From an uncultured Lactobacillaceae bacterium (lineage in GTDB: Bacteria; Bacillota; Bacilli; Lactobacillales; Lactobacillaceae), in contig CALYPJ010000013.1 in the NCBI GenBank assembly GCA_945273735.1, positions 1-32,208 on the forward strand: DNA of 32,208 nt, read 5' to 3'. Position 1 is the first letter of the stretch, and each line of letters starts with the position of its first letter. A model generated the notes under the pieces. The model saw only the letters and a program-made list of their open reading frames with translations. It was not told the DNA's origin and did not search any database. The translations under genes and the position numbers were made by a program. Below are positions 15,433 through 24,215 of this stretch, in pieces.

Positions 15433-16444
15433 GTTTTTTAGGATTAAAAGAAAATTCCTGAAATTTTTCTTTTAATATTTGTTTCAATTTTATTTTGGTG
15501 GCTGAATCACAAAAAGCAGCATTCACTGCCATTTGATCGATTTGATAAAAATCATTTAAACTTAAATTAAACGTCTCTAAGGCTCTTTGATATTCTTGAT
15601 TTTCATCTGTGGCTGAAACTGTTTGATCATCAGTATTAATACTAATTGCTACTTGATTGTCGTAATAAAAGCGTAATGGTGAAGCAGCTAAATTGGGAAT
15701 TGCTTGCGTATCTAAATTTGATTTTAAGCAAATTTCAAAAGCGACCTGGTACTTTTGGGCAAGTTCAATCACTGATTGTTGATCTTTACCGGCAACGCCA
15801 TGGCCAATTCTTTTGGCACCATAATTAATTGCGGTAATAATATTCTTCACCCCGCCATCTTCACCGGCATGAATGGTTAAGGGAAAGTCGTGATCTTTAG
15901 CCCAAGAAAAAGCAGCCACAAATTTTTCTGGCGGATAACCAGCTTCTTCACCTGCGAGGTCACCACCAACGACTAAATCATTTTTAATTCCCGCAGCAAA
16001 AGTTGCAACTGCTTGAGTTTCTGATTGATCTCGCATTGCAATAGTAATCAAGCGTACAATAATTGGATATTTTTGCTGGGCGTTTAAGACTCCTTTACTT
16101 ATTGCAGCAATCACTTCATCTAAATTTAACCCTTGATGAGTATGTAAAGTTGGCGCAAAACGTAACTCTAAATAAATTACCCCGTTTTTGGCTGCCTGAG
16201 CAATAATCGCTTGTGTTGCCAGCATTAAATTTTCCTTAGTCTGAAGAAAACGTAAGGGAAAATCAAATTTTTGAAGATATTCATTAAGATTCTTACTATG
16301 CGTTGCTTGAGAAAGCTTGCTAATTTGCGCTAACGAATAATTTTGGCCATTTCTTTGAGCCAATTCTTTTAGCGTTAATAAAGGTACCGAACCATCAAGA
16401 TGATTATGTAATTCAATTTTGGGAATTTTCTTAATTTCTATCAT
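15425..16444 (-). CDS. add: Adenosine deaminase
   Basis: 339 residues, standard length. The zinc site and catalytic residues are visible: ELHNHLDGS (His13, His15), IHAGEDGG (His192, Glu195), GHGVAG (His215) and SINTDDQ (Asp272, Asp273). It converts adenosine and deoxyadenosine to inosine and deoxyinosine in the cytoplasm, part of purine salvage. The ATG at 16444 has no ribosome site. A promoter at 16454-16482 would start the transcript only about 3 nt before the ATG, so the mRNA may be leaderless. No convincing terminator follows; the next hairpin carries its T7 in the loop. The gene runs in the same direction as the trehalose operon but looks functionally separate. Confidence 0.95.
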   Translation of the reverse strand: MIEIKKIPKIELHNHLDGSVPLLTLKELAQRNGQNYSLAQISKLSQATHSKNLNEYLQKFDFPLRFLQTKENLMLATQAIIAQAAKNGVIYLELRFAPTLHTHQGLNLDEVIAAISKGVLNAQQKYPIIVRLITIAMRDQSETQAVATFAAGIKNDLVVGGDLAGEEAGYPPEKFVAAFSWAKDHDFPLTIHAGEDGGVKNIITAINYGAKRIGHGVAGKDQQSVIELAQKYQVAFEICLKSNLDTQAIPNLAASPLRFYYDNQVAISINTDDQTVSATDENQEYQRALETFNLSLNDFYQIDQMAVNAAFCDSATKIKLKQILKEKFQEFSFNPKKLD

Positions 16445-16453
16445 TATAATTAA

Positions 16454-16482
16454 ATTATAACATCTTTATCAGAGGCAAACAA
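16454..16482 (-). promoter_or_regulatory. Promoter of the adenosine deaminase gene
   Basis: Reverse strand TTGTTT (16477-16482), exact 17-bp spacer, TATAAT (16454-16459). The expected start point near 16447 is almost on the ATG at 16444. The -35 box overlaps the edge of the terminator-like hairpin at 16481-16513. Confidence 0.55.
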
Positions 16483-16513
16483 AAAGCCACTGCCTTTACA
16501 GCAGTGGCTTTTT
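16481..16513. terminator. Strong symmetric terminator hairpin in the add/glnP divergent region
   Basis: AAAAAGCCACTGC (16481-16493) and GCAGTGGCTTTTT (16501-16513) form a perfect 13-bp stem with a 7-nt loop, with T tracts usable on both strands. Its position between two divergent genes is unusual; it may insulate each gene from antisense transcription. Confidence 0.75.
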
Positions 16514-16645
16514 TATAATTGTTATTATAGGGGAGAAATAATATTATTAAAGTAGAAAAAGATGGGGAACATCCTTCCTACATTTATATTGTAGTTAAAA
16601 TATATGAAGTTATTGTGAAGAAATTATTAAGATTTGTTTAGACGA

Positions 16646-16674
16646 TTGTCTTGTGTTAGGATAGCTTACATAAT
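16646..16674 (+). promoter_or_regulatory. Promoter of the glnP-glnQ operon
   Basis: TTGTCT (16646-16651), 17-bp spacer, CATAAT (16669-16674), giving a start near 16681 and a leader of about 46 nt. A small dyad AGAC-GATT-GTCT overlaps the -35. Confidence 0.5.
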
Positions 16675-16726
16675 GTACCCTATTTTATTTTTTTTATGAT
16701 AATCTTAATACTTAAGGAGGAGAACA

Positions 16727-18904
16727 ATGAGAAAAAAATATTATTTCTTCATCACCATCTTAACCATAATCGTTGGACTAATCATTCCATTTAGTAATAA
16801 TACTAATTTTGGCGTGGCTGCTGATGAAAAATCTCATTATACAATTACTACCGATTCGACTTACCCACCTTTTGATTTTCAAAAAGAAAAACAAAAAGAA
16901 TATGTAGGAATTGATATGGATCTGCTCAAAGAAATCGCCAAAATTGAAAACTTCACTTATAGTGTTAAACCAATGAGTTTCAATATGGCAGCTCAAACTG
17001 TAGCAAATGGGCAAGCAGATGGAATTATCGCCGGAATGGCAATTACTCCCGAACGGGAAAAAATTTATGATGTTAGTACGCCTTATTTTAAAACGGGAGT
17101 AGTTTTTGCCGTAGCTAAAAATTCCAAAATTAAATCTTACGAAGACCTTAAAGGGAAAAAAGTAGCACTAAAAACCGGAACTGCAGCTGCTAATTACGCT
17201 TTAGAGCTACAAAAGAAATACAATTTTGATGTTACTTATTTTAATGATTCTAATATCATGTATAACGATGTCATTGAGGGCAATTCTGTAGCCTGCTTTG
17301 AAGATCAACCCGTCATGCAGTACGCAATTCAAACTGGTCTGAAATTAAAAATTCCCGATCAAAAATTAGGCAATGCCGGAAGTTATGGCTTTTTTGTCAA
17401 AAAAGGCCAAAATTCACAATTACTGAAAAAATTTAATCGCGGTTTAAAAAAGCTTCAAGATAATGGCAAGTATGACCAAATTGTAGACCGTTATCTCGGA
17501 TCTGCAAAAAATAGTGTTACTAAAGAGAAAAAAGGCAATTTACCGCATTATAATATTGCTACTGATGTAACTTTCCCGCCATTTGAAATTCAAGCGAAAA
17601 ATGGCAAATATACGGGAATTGATATGGATATTTTAGAATCCATATCCAAGTCCCAGGGATTTACTTATACCTTAAAACCTATGTCATTTAATTCTGCTAC
17701 TCAAACCGTAGCTAACGGCCAAAATGATGGTATTATCTCCGGATTAACCGTGACTGATGAGCGCCGTAAAGTTTTTGACTTTTCTAATACTTATTTCCGT
17801 AGTGGTTTTATTTGGGCAGTTAATAAAGATGCTAAAATCAAAAATATTAAAGATTTAAAAAATCAAACTGTCGCTTTAAAAACTGGTACGGGTAGCGCTG
17901 ATTATGCCAAATCTATTCAAAAGAAATATGGTTTTAAAATCAAATATTTTAATGATTCCAACACCATGTACAATGACGTTGTTGTGGGTAATTCGGTTGC
18001 TTGTTTTGAAGACGAACCCGTTATGCGCTACGCCATCAAGAACGGGATTAATCTAACCATTCCCAAACAAACTCCTGCGAATACGGGAGAATATGCTTTT
18101 GCGGTTCAAAAAGGAAAAAATGCTGCTTTACTAAAAGCTTTTAATATTGGTCTGAAAGAATTGAAGAAAAGTGGCAAATATGACCAGATCAAAGCTAAAT
18201 ATCTTGGCAGTAAAGCTGATACTAATAAAGAAGTAGGTAATACTAAAGAAGACAATAGCGTCTGGGGCTTATTATCTTCTAATCGCGAAATGTTTCTTTC
18301 CGGTTTAGGCAACACGATGCTTTTAACAGTTTTTGCAATTTTAATTGCTTCGGTTTGGGGCTTAATTCTTGGAATTATGGGCGTTTCCGAAAATCGATTT
18401 GTGCGCGGTATTTATTCGACTATTATTTATATTTTTCGGGGATTACCACTGCTTGTTTTAGCATTCTTTATTTATATCGGATTACCTAATTTAACTGGCG
18501 TTAAAATTTCAACTTTTGCTGCCGGCCTGCTTACGCTAGTTTTAAATGAAGGTGCTTATACCGGAGCATTTGTTAAAGGTGGGTTTGATGCCGTTGATCC
18601 GGGTCAAATGGAAGCAGCACGAGCTTTAGGAGTGCCATATAACCAAGCCATGCGAGGAATCATCATGCCACAAGGACTGAAGATCATGATTCCTTCATTT
18701 ATTAATCAATTTATCATTACTTTAAAAGATACTTCGATTATTTCAGCCATTGGTTTTGTTGAATTAACGCAAACTGGTCAACTACTAGTGGCGCGAACCC
18801 AAAAAGGTTTTGCCGTTTACGGAATTGTCGCTTTAATTTACTTAATCGTCATCACTGTTTTAACTTGGTTATCTAAATTTATTGAAAAGAGGTTAGGATT
18901 TTAA
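16727..18904 (+). CDS. glnP: Glutamine/amino-acid ABC transporter: two fused binding domains plus permease (GlnP type)
   Basis: 725 residues. A signal peptide/anchor (about 1-32) is followed by solute-binding domain 1 (about 36-266), solute-binding domain 2 (about 274-496) and a HisM/GlnP-type permease (about 510-725) with the EAA loop [20 protein letters not shown]. This is the architecture of lactococcal GlnP, which imports glutamine, glutamate and asparagine. The two binding domains are strikingly alike, sharing YPPF/FPPF, GIDMD, KPMSFN, QTVANGQ, VALKTGT, YFNDSN and GNSVACFED. This points to internal duplication or recent homogenisation. AGGAGG precedes the ATG. The stop overlaps the ATPase start by one base (TAATG). 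Confidence 0.92.
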   Translation: MRKKYYFFITILTIIVGLIIPFSNNTNFGVAADEKSHYTITTDSTYPPFDFQKEKQKEYVGIDMDLLKEIAKIENFTYSVKPMSFNMAAQTVANGQADGIIAGMAITPEREKIYDVSTPYFKTGVVFAVAKNSKIKSYEDLKGKKVALKTGTAAANYALELQKKYNFDVTYFNDSNIMYNDVIEGNSVACFEDQPVMQYAIQTGLKLKIPDQKLGNAGSYGFFVKKGQNSQLLKKFNRGLKKLQDNGKYDQIVDRYLGSAKNSVTKEKKGNLPHYNIATDVTFPPFEIQAKNGKYTGIDMDILESISKSQGFTYTLKPMSFNSATQTVANGQNDGIISGLTVTDERRKVFDFSNTYFRSGFIWAVNKDAKIKNIKDLKNQTVALKTGTGSADYAKSIQKKYGFKIKYFNDSNTMYNDVVVGNSVACFEDEPVMRYAIKNGINLTIPKQTPANTGEYAFAVQKGKNAALLKAFNIGLKELKKSGKYDQIKAKYLGSKADTNKEVGNTKEDNSVWGLLSSNREMFLSGLGNTMLLTVFAILIASVWGLILGIMGVSENRFVRGIYSTIIYIFRGLPLLVLAFFIYIGLPNLTGVKISTFAAGLLTLVLNEGAYTGAFVKGGFDAVDPGQMEAARALGVPYNQAMRGIIMPQGLKIMIPSFINQFIITLKDTSIISAIGFVELTQTGQLLVARTQKGFAVYGIVALIYLIVITVLTWLSKFIEKRLGF

Positions 18905-19650
18905 TGAATGATAAAGTTTTAAAAATCCATGCTGAAAATGTGTATAAATCTTTTGGCAAAAATGAAGTACTAAAAGGAGTTTCCCTCGACGTTCATGAAA
19001 ATGAAGTTGTCGTCATGATTGGTCCTTCCGGTTCTGGTAAATCAACTTTCTTACGTGCAATTAACCAACTAGAAAAAATTGACAAAGGTTCAATTATTGT
19101 TGATAACGTTGATGTAAGTGATCCTAAAACCAACATTAATAAAGTACGCCAACGTATCGGCATGGTCTTCCAGAATTTTAATTTGTTTAATAATAAAAAT
19201 GTCATCGACAATATTACTTATGCCCCCCTTACTTTAAAAAAGATGACGCCGGATGAAGCCGTTGAAAAAGCCCGCCGTCTCCTAGTTACAGTAGGGTTAG
19301 CTGATCGAGAAAAATCCCCAGTCAGCCAGTTGTCTGGGGGTCAAAAACAACGACTCGCAATTGCTCGCGCTCTAGAAATGGGCCCTGATGTTATGCTTTT
19401 CGATGAGCCAACTTCAGCTCTTGATCCTGAAATGGTTGGTGATGTATTAAATGTAATGCGTAATCTTGCCAAACAAGGAATGACAATGATTATCGTTACT
19501 CACGAAATGGGATTTGCCCGTCAGGTTGCTGATCGCGTTGTTTTCTTTGATCAAGGGGTAATTCTTGAGGACGACAGTCCAGAAATCATTTTTAATCAAC
19601 CGAAAAATGTTCGTGCCAAAGAATTTATTAATAAAATTATTAATGCTTAA
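18904..19650 (+). CDS. glnQ: Glutamine/amino-acid ABC transporter ATPase
   Basis: 248 residues, a polar amino-acid type ATPase (GlnQ/HisP family). Walker [10 protein letters not shown] (40-48), Q-loop FQNFNLF, signature LSGGQ (143-147), Walker [15 protein letters not shown] and the switch His in VTHEM are all present. It powers the membrane protein encoded directly upstream; TAATG joins the two genes and ensures coupled translation. The operon ends in a strong terminator. Confidence 0.95.
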   Translation: MNDKVLKIHAENVYKSFGKNEVLKGVSLDVHENEVVVMIGPSGSGKSTFLRAINQLEKIDKGSIIVDNVDVSDPKTNINKVRQRIGMVFQNFNLFNNKNVIDNITYAPLTLKKMTPDEAVEKARRLLVTVGLADREKSPVSQLSGGQKQRLAIARALEMGPDVMLFDEPTSALDPEMVGDVLNVMRNLAKQGMTMIIVTHEMGFARQVADRVVFFDQGVILEDDSPEIIFNQPKNVRAKEFINKIINA

Positions 19651-19665
19651 AAGATTAATTATCGT

Positions 19666-19692
19666 AAAGCCACCAAATTATTTGGTGGCTTT
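19666..19692 (+). terminator. Terminator of the glnP-glnQ operon
   Basis: AAAGCCACCAAA (19666-19677) pairs with TTTGGTGGCTTT (19681-19692), followed by more T. Sixteen nt after the glnQ stop. Confidence 0.9.
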
Positions 19693-19706
19693 TTTAAATA
19701 ATTCCC

Positions 19707-19738
19707 ACAAAAAAGGACTAACTTAAAAAGTTAGTCCT
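19707..19738 (-). terminator. Terminator of the unrecognised lipoprotein gene
   Basis: AGGACTAACTT (19714-19724) and AAGTTAGTCCT (19728-19738) make a perfect 11-bp stem with a 3-nt loop; on the reverse strand TTTTTT follows. Convergent with the glnQ terminator. Confidence 0.85.
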
Positions 19739-19754
19739 AGTTTAATTTAATAAT

Positions 19755-20702
19755 CTATTTATTTGGTTTTAAAAATTCTTCTAAATCTGCTTTGGTAATT
19801 TTATGATGCTGATTTTTCTGAGAAATATTAATAATTTTTACAATATCAGAACCACTAAAAAAGCTTGCTTTTATCCCTGACATATTTAGTGCATCAATTT
19901 GTTTACGAGCAGTTTCAATTTGAGTAGCAGTTACTTGCTTACCATTATTTAATTTTGGAGGTTCCTTACTCGCACCAGTGCTATCAGCGTTATAATTAAC
20001 CTTACTACTACCAGTAGTAGCACTACTATTAGCACTACTTGGTTCGGAAGTATTAGTTGAATTGTTATTTGAATTAGACGTTGTCGCAACTTTACCGCTT
20101 TGTGCAGCTAAATTAGCATTTGCTAGATCAATAGTTGCCGTTAGTAAAAGATCATGTACTTTCCCAAATATTGTTAAATATTCGGGGTTTTTAATTGTCG
20201 GATCTCGTAATAACGTTTTCAACTGTTCAATTGCAACTTGATAATCCTTTTTTTGATACTTTTCCATTGCATTTTGATAAATCTGCTGAAATTTCTGCTG
20301 ATTTTGAACGATTTGTTTAAGACTCCTAATTTTATCACTTAAAACCTGATTAAATTGTTTGTCTTTTGTCGGCTTTATTTCTTGAAAAATTTTTAAAGCT
20401 TCATTATATTTGCCATCTCGTTCCAGATTACTCGCTTGCAACCACGCATTTAACGACTTTTGCAAGGGATTACTTTTCTTTCCTTGCTCTTTCGCCACTT
20501 GAAAATATACTGATGCTTCGGTTATTTTGCCTTTAGCCAAAGCTTGATTAGCCCGCTTAGTATATTTATTGGCAATTTTCCTTCGATATTGCGGGAGCGT
20601 ATCTGACGATTTACTATTTTGCTTACTGTTACAACCACTTAAAAACAATAAACTAAATAAAATTGTAACTAAAATTGGGGTTTGTTTTTTACTTATTCTC
20701 AT
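19755..20702 (-). CDS. Lipoprotein of unknown function with TPR-like helices
   Basis: 315 residues. It begins MRISKKQTPI with a hydrophobic stretch and lipobox LSGC (Cys24), so it should be anchored outside the membrane. Residues about 35-215 are charged helical repeats resembling tetratricopeptide units (AKGKITEASVYFQVA, DGKYNEALKIFQEI, KKDYQVAIEQLKTLL). A Ser/Asn/Thr-rich linker (about 218-262) leads to a conserved-looking C-terminal part of about 50 residues (TQIETARKQIDALN ... ADLEEFLKP). I do not recognise the family. The start is ATG at 20700-20702; a longer frame to 20750 begins inside the preceding terminator. No ribosome site is clear. It follows the binding-protein gene but is separated by a strong terminator. 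Confidence 0.75.
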   Translation of the reverse strand: MRISKKQTPILVTILFSLLFLSGCNSKQNSKSSDTLPQYRRKIANKYTKRANQALAKGKITEASVYFQVAKEQGKKSNPLQKSLNAWLQASNLERDGKYNEALKIFQEIKPTKDKQFNQVLSDKIRSLKQIVQNQQKFQQIYQNAMEKYQKKDYQVAIEQLKTLLRDPTIKNPEYLTIFGKVHDLLLTATIDLANANLAAQSGKVATTSNSNNNSTNTSEPSSANSSATTGSSKVNYNADSTGASKEPPKLNNGKQVTATQIETARKQIDALNMSGIKASFFSGSDIVKIINISQKNQHHKITKADLEEFLKPNK

Positions 20703-20728
20703 ACTAATAAGTATAACTGGTTTTTGCC

Positions 20729-20762
20729 AAAAAAAATATCTCCTAAACATTAGGAGATATTT
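20729..20762 (-). terminator. Terminator of the UgpB-like binding-protein gene
   Basis: Perfect 13-bp arms AAATATCTCCTAA (20734-20746) and TTAGGAGATATTT (20750-20762) around a 3-nt loop; T tract on the reverse strand below 20734. Confidence 0.9.
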
Positions 20763-20775
20763 CTTAAAATTAATT

Positions 20776-22074
20776 TTATTTATTTTGCTCTAAAATTGTT
20801 TCTGTTTCTTTTTGTAAAGCAGTAAAAGCTTTTTCCGCAGAAGTATTAGCAGTTAAAGTTGAATCAATTGCGGTTAATAATTTCGTTCGAAAATTATCAT
20901 ATCCCGCAAATTGATTTGAAGCATAAGCGTTATCCAAAGATTTTTCAACTGCTTGATAACTTGGGTTTTTAGCAATGTAATCTTGGTAAGTTTTTTCTTT
21001 CATTGCTGATTTAGTCATTGGAACATAACCTGATTTTTTAGCCCAGTAAGCAGCGACTTCGGGTTTAAGTAAATAGTTGAAGAAAGCTTTTGCTCCTTTT
21101 TGCTGATCCGCAGAAGCACTCTTAAACAGAACTAAGTTATTAGCAGAAATAACATTACCGTTCTTGCCTTTATAAGCAGGAATTACAGCAGTTGAGAAAG
21201 TTTGACCTTTCTTTGCCCGGTTAGTAAATTCACCAATGTTTGCTGAAGAACCGATACCATATACCGCTTTATCATTTAACATTGCCACACTACCATATTG
21301 ATCTTCACCAGCTGTTTTCAAAAATCCTTCTTTTTTCAAACTAAGGATTGTATTGACTGCTGCTACAAATTCTGGTTTACTTAAGTTAGCCTTACCATCT
21401 TTAGTTACATAAGGATAACCCGCTTCATTCACCATACTTTCCAAAGGCATATCATAAGATTGATCTAAACTCATTGCAAAAATATTATCTTTTTTCAATT
21501 GCTGACCAATTGTTTTAACTTCATCCCAATTTTCTGGGGTCTTTAAGTTATACTTTTTAGCTAATTGATCATTGATAAACAATAATTGAGTCGAATCTGC
21601 AAAAGGAACGGAATAACTTTTTCCTTTATATTGAGTAGATGCTAAAATTGCCGGATACATATCTGATTGTTGTTCACTCGTAAAGCTAACTGGTTCTAAC
21701 AAGCCTTGAGTGATGTAATCAGGAATACTCGTATAAGGCAGTTGCGTAATTGTCGGCAAAGTTTTAGAACGGGAAGCCGCCATTACTTTTTGTTTTAATT
21801 GATCAATTGAACCTTGGGTAATACCTTTAACCTCGTATTTATCTTGCGATTTGTTAAAGTCATTAATTACTTTATTTAAAGCTGTTTGCCAAGTGCCCGT
21901 CATCCGGTGCCAAAAAACAATTTTCACCTTTTTAGTAGTTTTTTCATCCTTGGATCCGGATGCCGAACTACTGCTTTTACTACTAGAACTACTGCAACCT
22001 ACAAACATAAATAACAAACTAAGAATGGCAGCTAATGAAAACCAACGCCGCCAATTCTTTTTCAAACTACGCAT
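20776..22074 (-). CDS. Extracellular solute-binding lipoprotein, UgpB/MalE-like (CUT1)
   Basis: 432 residues. The lipoprotein signal has lipobox FVGC (Cys27), followed by a Ser-rich linker. The mature part starts with KIVFWHRMTGTWQ, and later YSVPFADSTQLLFINDQLAKK and TPENWDEVKTIGQQL fit family-1 solute-binding proteins. It captures a sugar, oligosaccharide or glycerol-3-phosphate outside the cell for a CUT1 ABC importer. No permease or ATPase gene is adjacent. The only CUT1 permease pair in the window (3791-5518) lacks a binding protein, so the two may work together; this is inference. The ribosome site GGAG lies 11 nt before the ATG. Confidence 0.9.
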   Translation of the reverse strand: MRSLKKNWRRWFSLAAILSLLFMFVGCSSSSSKSSSSASGSKDEKTTKKVKIVFWHRMTGTWQTALNKVINDFNKSQDKYEVKGITQGSIDQLKQKVMAASRSKTLPTITQLPYTSIPDYITQGLLEPVSFTSEQQSDMYPAILASTQYKGKSYSVPFADSTQLLFINDQLAKKYNLKTPENWDEVKTIGQQLKKDNIFAMSLDQSYDMPLESMVNEAGYPYVTKDGKANLSKPEFVAAVNTILSLKKEGFLKTAGEDQYGSVAMLNDKAVYGIGSSANIGEFTNRAKKGQTFSTAVIPAYKGKNGNVISANNLVLFKSASADQQKGAKAFFNYLLKPEVAAYWAKKSGYVPMTKSAMKEKTYQDYIAKNPSYQAVEKSLDNAYASNQFAGYDNFRTKLLTAIDSTLTANTSAEKAFTALQKETETILEQNK

Positions 22075-22175
22075 ATTACGTATTACTCCTTTTTGCCATA
22101 ATGGCTAACTTTTTTACATGTTCATTGTAGTAGAAATTAACTATCTTTTCCAGAATTTAGTTCTTTAAATAATTG

Positions 22176-22184
22176 TGGTAAAAT
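22176..22184 (+). promoter_or_regulatory. Extended -10 promoter of the LOG-family gene
   Basis: TGG-TAAAAT (22176-22184) is an extended -10 box with no strong -35. The same TGGTAAAATAGA sequence occurs before the GntR gene. Confidence 0.5.
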
Positions 22185-22207
22185 AGAGAGTTAATGGAGG
22201 TCTTATC

Positions 22208-22783
22208 ATGAATAATTTTGCGGTATATTGTAGCGCTTCGCCAGAAAGTACGAAGTTTAATCCGGCAGGCTTAAATATTGCCGAATTTATTGCAGCTCAC
22301 CATGGAAACTTAGTTTATGGGGGCTCTAACGTTGGTTTAATGCATGTTACTGCTCAACACGTTCATGATCGTGGGGGCCAAATTATTGGTATTATCCCCG
22401 AATTTATGCAAAAAGAAAATCTCGTTTCACCACTCAATGATCAAACATACATTGTTAATGATCTCGATGAACGAAAACAAAAAATGGCTAAAATTGCTAA
22501 TGTTTGTATTGCGCTACCGGGAGGCGTTGGTACTTTAGAAGAAATCACTGAAGTTATGAGTTGGGATCGGATTGGTGAATTGCAAAAGCCCTATTTCTTT
22601 TATAATTATGAACATTTTTTTGATCATTTGATTAAATTTCTTGATCAAATGGTTACTGATGATTTATTAAGTAGCAAAGACCGCGCTCGAATTAATTTTT
22701 TCAGTAATTTAAACGATGCTGATCACTACATTCAAAATTATCAACCCACCAATTTTCATTTATTTTCCAAAGAAAATAGTTAA
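22208..22783 (+). CDS. LOG-family (TIGR00730) nucleotide phosphoribohydrolase-like protein
   Basis: 191 residues with a Rossmann-like fold. The hallmark PGGVGTLEE (104-112) is present, together with the upstream LVYGGSNVGLM glycine loop and Arg89 in DERKQKM. These are the substrate-binding and catalytic residues of LOG enzymes, which cleave nucleoside 5'-monophosphates (cytokinin riboside monophosphate in plants and actinobacteria) to base and ribose-5-phosphate. Older annotations call them lysine decarboxylase-like. The role in lactobacilli is uncertain. GGAGG precedes the ATG. It is a single-gene unit with its own terminator. Confidence 0.88.
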   Translation: MNNFAVYCSASPESTKFNPAGLNIAEFIAAHHGNLVYGGSNVGLMHVTAQHVHDRGGQIIGIIPEFMQKENLVSPLNDQTYIVNDLDERKQKMAKIANVCIALPGGVGTLEEITEVMSWDRIGELQKPYFFYNYEHFFDHLIKFLDQMVTDDLLSSKDRARINFFSNLNDADHYIQNYQPTNFHLFSKENS

Positions 22784-22814
22784 ATTTTTCTTTTTTTCAT
22801 AATTATAAGCCCAC

Positions 22815-22841
22815 AAAAAAGCAGCTTTTTACTGCTTTTTT
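22815..22841 (+). terminator. Terminator of the LOG-family gene
   Basis: AAAAAAGCAG (22815-22824) pairs with CTGCTTTTTT (22832-22841); T tract continues. Symmetric enough to act on both strands. Confidence 0.85.
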
Positions 22842-22871
22842 TATGATAAGTAATCAGTTCTAAAATAGATT

Positions 22872-22979
22872 TCTAGTTTAATTTGAAAAATACTTTTATT
22901 TTTACGAAATTAGCATTACTTCACTAACATAGTCCCTAAAACCATAGTAGTTTTTGGTAAAATAGAAAAGTAAACTAGA
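22872..22979. promoter_or_regulatory. gntR promoter flanked by TCTAGTTTA/TAAACTAGA inverted repeats
   Basis: TCTAGTTTA (22872-22880) and TAAACTAGA (22971-22979) are perfect 9-bp inverted copies on either side of the extended -10 TGG-TAAAAT (22955-22963). They could be operators for the regulator encoded downstream. Confidence 0.4.
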
Positions 22980-23017
22980 CTTTAATTAATTAGTTAAAAA
23001 GAATGTGAGTTGTTTAG

Positions 23018-23734
23018 ATGTTAAAAGATAAACCTCGAACTAAATATGAAACCGTCATGTTAGATCTTCATCAAAAAATTGTGAGTGGTAAATATCCAAT
23101 TGATATGCAATTACCCAGTGAAGAAAAACTGCAAAAAATCTATCAAGTTAGCCGCATCACAATTCGTCAAGCCGTAGACGGTCTGGTCGCTGACGGTTTA
23201 GTTGAAAGAGTTCAAGGGAAAGGCAGTTTCGTACGTAAAACGCACCATATTCGTCGCTTACTCAAACGTAGTTCAATTGAAAGTTTTTCCAAAACTGCGC
23301 GTGAAAGTGGATTTATACCTAAAATTCAAGTTTTAAAACTTGAAAAAATCAAAGCTACTCCCGAAATTCAAAATAATTTAAAATCGGATAATAAATTCGT
23401 CATCCATTCTTTGCGTTTATGCTATTTGGATCAAGACCCTGCCGTAATTGAAAGTAATTACTATCCCTTACCCCGATTTGCTAATTTGATCAACTATGAC
23501 TTGCAACATTCACTTTACCACATTTTTCATGAACATTTCGATGTTAAAGAACTTGCGGATTCGGAGAGCATTTTAAAGGTTTCCTTAGCCAATAAAGAAC
23601 AGTCAAAACTTTTAAAACGTTCGATTGGCTTTCCCCTTTATAACTTACATAACATCATTTATGATGACCGCCATCAAATTGTGCAATACGGAATTGAACT
23701 AATCAATACGGATCGTTATGAATTTAAAATTTAA
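23018..23734 (+). CDS. GntR-family (HutC subfamily) transcriptional regulator
   Basis: 238 residues. The N-terminal winged helix (about 8-75) contains MQLPSEEKLQKIYQVSRITIRQ and GLVERVQGKGSF. A UTRA sugar-sensing domain (about 95-235) ends in YGIELINTDRYEF. It belongs with the YvoA/FrlR/TreR group that sense phosphosugars. It is convergent with the FrlB-like/mannose-PTS operon at 23795-27436 and shares its terminator, so it is the best candidate for that operon's repressor; this is inference. The ribosome site is weak (GTGAG). Confidence 0.88.
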   Translation: MLKDKPRTKYETVMLDLHQKIVSGKYPIDMQLPSEEKLQKIYQVSRITIRQAVDGLVADGLVERVQGKGSFVRKTHHIRRLLKRSSIESFSKTARESGFIPKIQVLKLEKIKATPEIQNNLKSDNKFVIHSLRLCYLDQDPAVIESNYYPLPRFANLINYDLQHSLYHIFHEHFDVKELADSESILKVSLANKEQSKLLKRSIGFPLYNLHNIIYDDRHQIVQYGIELINTDRYEFKI

Positions 23735-23740
23735 AAACTA

Positions 23741-23780
23741 AAAAAGCTAAAACTCCTTTTAGATTGAGTTTTAGCTTTTT
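23741..23780. terminator. Bidirectional terminator between gntR and PTS operon
   Basis: AAAAAGCTAAAACTC (23741-23755) and GAGTTTTAGCTTTTT (23766-23780) form a perfect 15-bp stem with a 10-nt loop and T tracts both ways. Confidence 0.9.
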
Positions 23781-23794
23781 ATATTTTTTAATAA

Positions 23795-24199
23795 TTAGAA
23801 ACTTTCATCATTATCATCTTCAACCAAATTTGCCGAAATTTGCTTAATTCCTGCTTTAGCATCATGGACTAAATTAGCATTTTCCTTAACTAATTGACCA
23901 TTAAGATAACTAATCAACATTGGTAAATTCATCCCCGTATAAAGTTCAAAATTATACTTATGAGATAACAACAAGCGATAAGCTACATTATAAGGCGTTC
24001 CACCTAAGATATCGGTAAAAATTGTAAAATGAACATCAGGTTTAATTACTTTTAAAAGTCGCTTTTCAAATTCTTCAGGTGCTTCCCCTTCATGTAAATC
24101 AATTGCCGAAATATCCGGCTGCGCTCCTAAAATCATTTCAACGCTTCTTTTTAAACCGCAACAAAAATCGCCGTGACTAATTAAAATCAGTTGAGCCAT
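23795..24199 (-). CDS. PTS EIIA component, mannose/sorbose family
   Basis: 134 residues, the size of a free-standing mannose-family EIIA. The phosphorylated His9 is in LILISHGDF; TDILGGTPYNVA is the second family hallmark. It takes phosphate from HPr and passes it to the EIIB protein of the same operon. It is the last of five genes (deglycase, EIIB, EIIC, EIID, EIIA). The C-terminus is unusually acidic (VEDDNDESF). GGAGG lies just before the ATG. Confidence 0.92.
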   Translation of the reverse strand: MAQLILISHGDFCCGLKRSVEMILGAQPDISAIDLHEGEAPEEFEKRLLKVIKPDVHFTIFTDILGGTPYNVAYRLLLSHKYNFELYTGMNLPMLISYLNGQLVKENANLVHDAKAGIKQISANLVEDDNDESF

Positions 24200-24215
24200 C
24201 TACAAGCCTCCTCAA

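Noticed and set aside
20703-20750. Longer start for the lipoprotein gene
   Set aside because: The ATG at 20750 is in the loop of the previous gene's terminator; starting at 20702 gives a normal lipoprotein signal.
22086-22110. GCCATAATGGC between A/T runs as a terminator
   Set aside because: Only three base pairs can form once a real loop is allowed.
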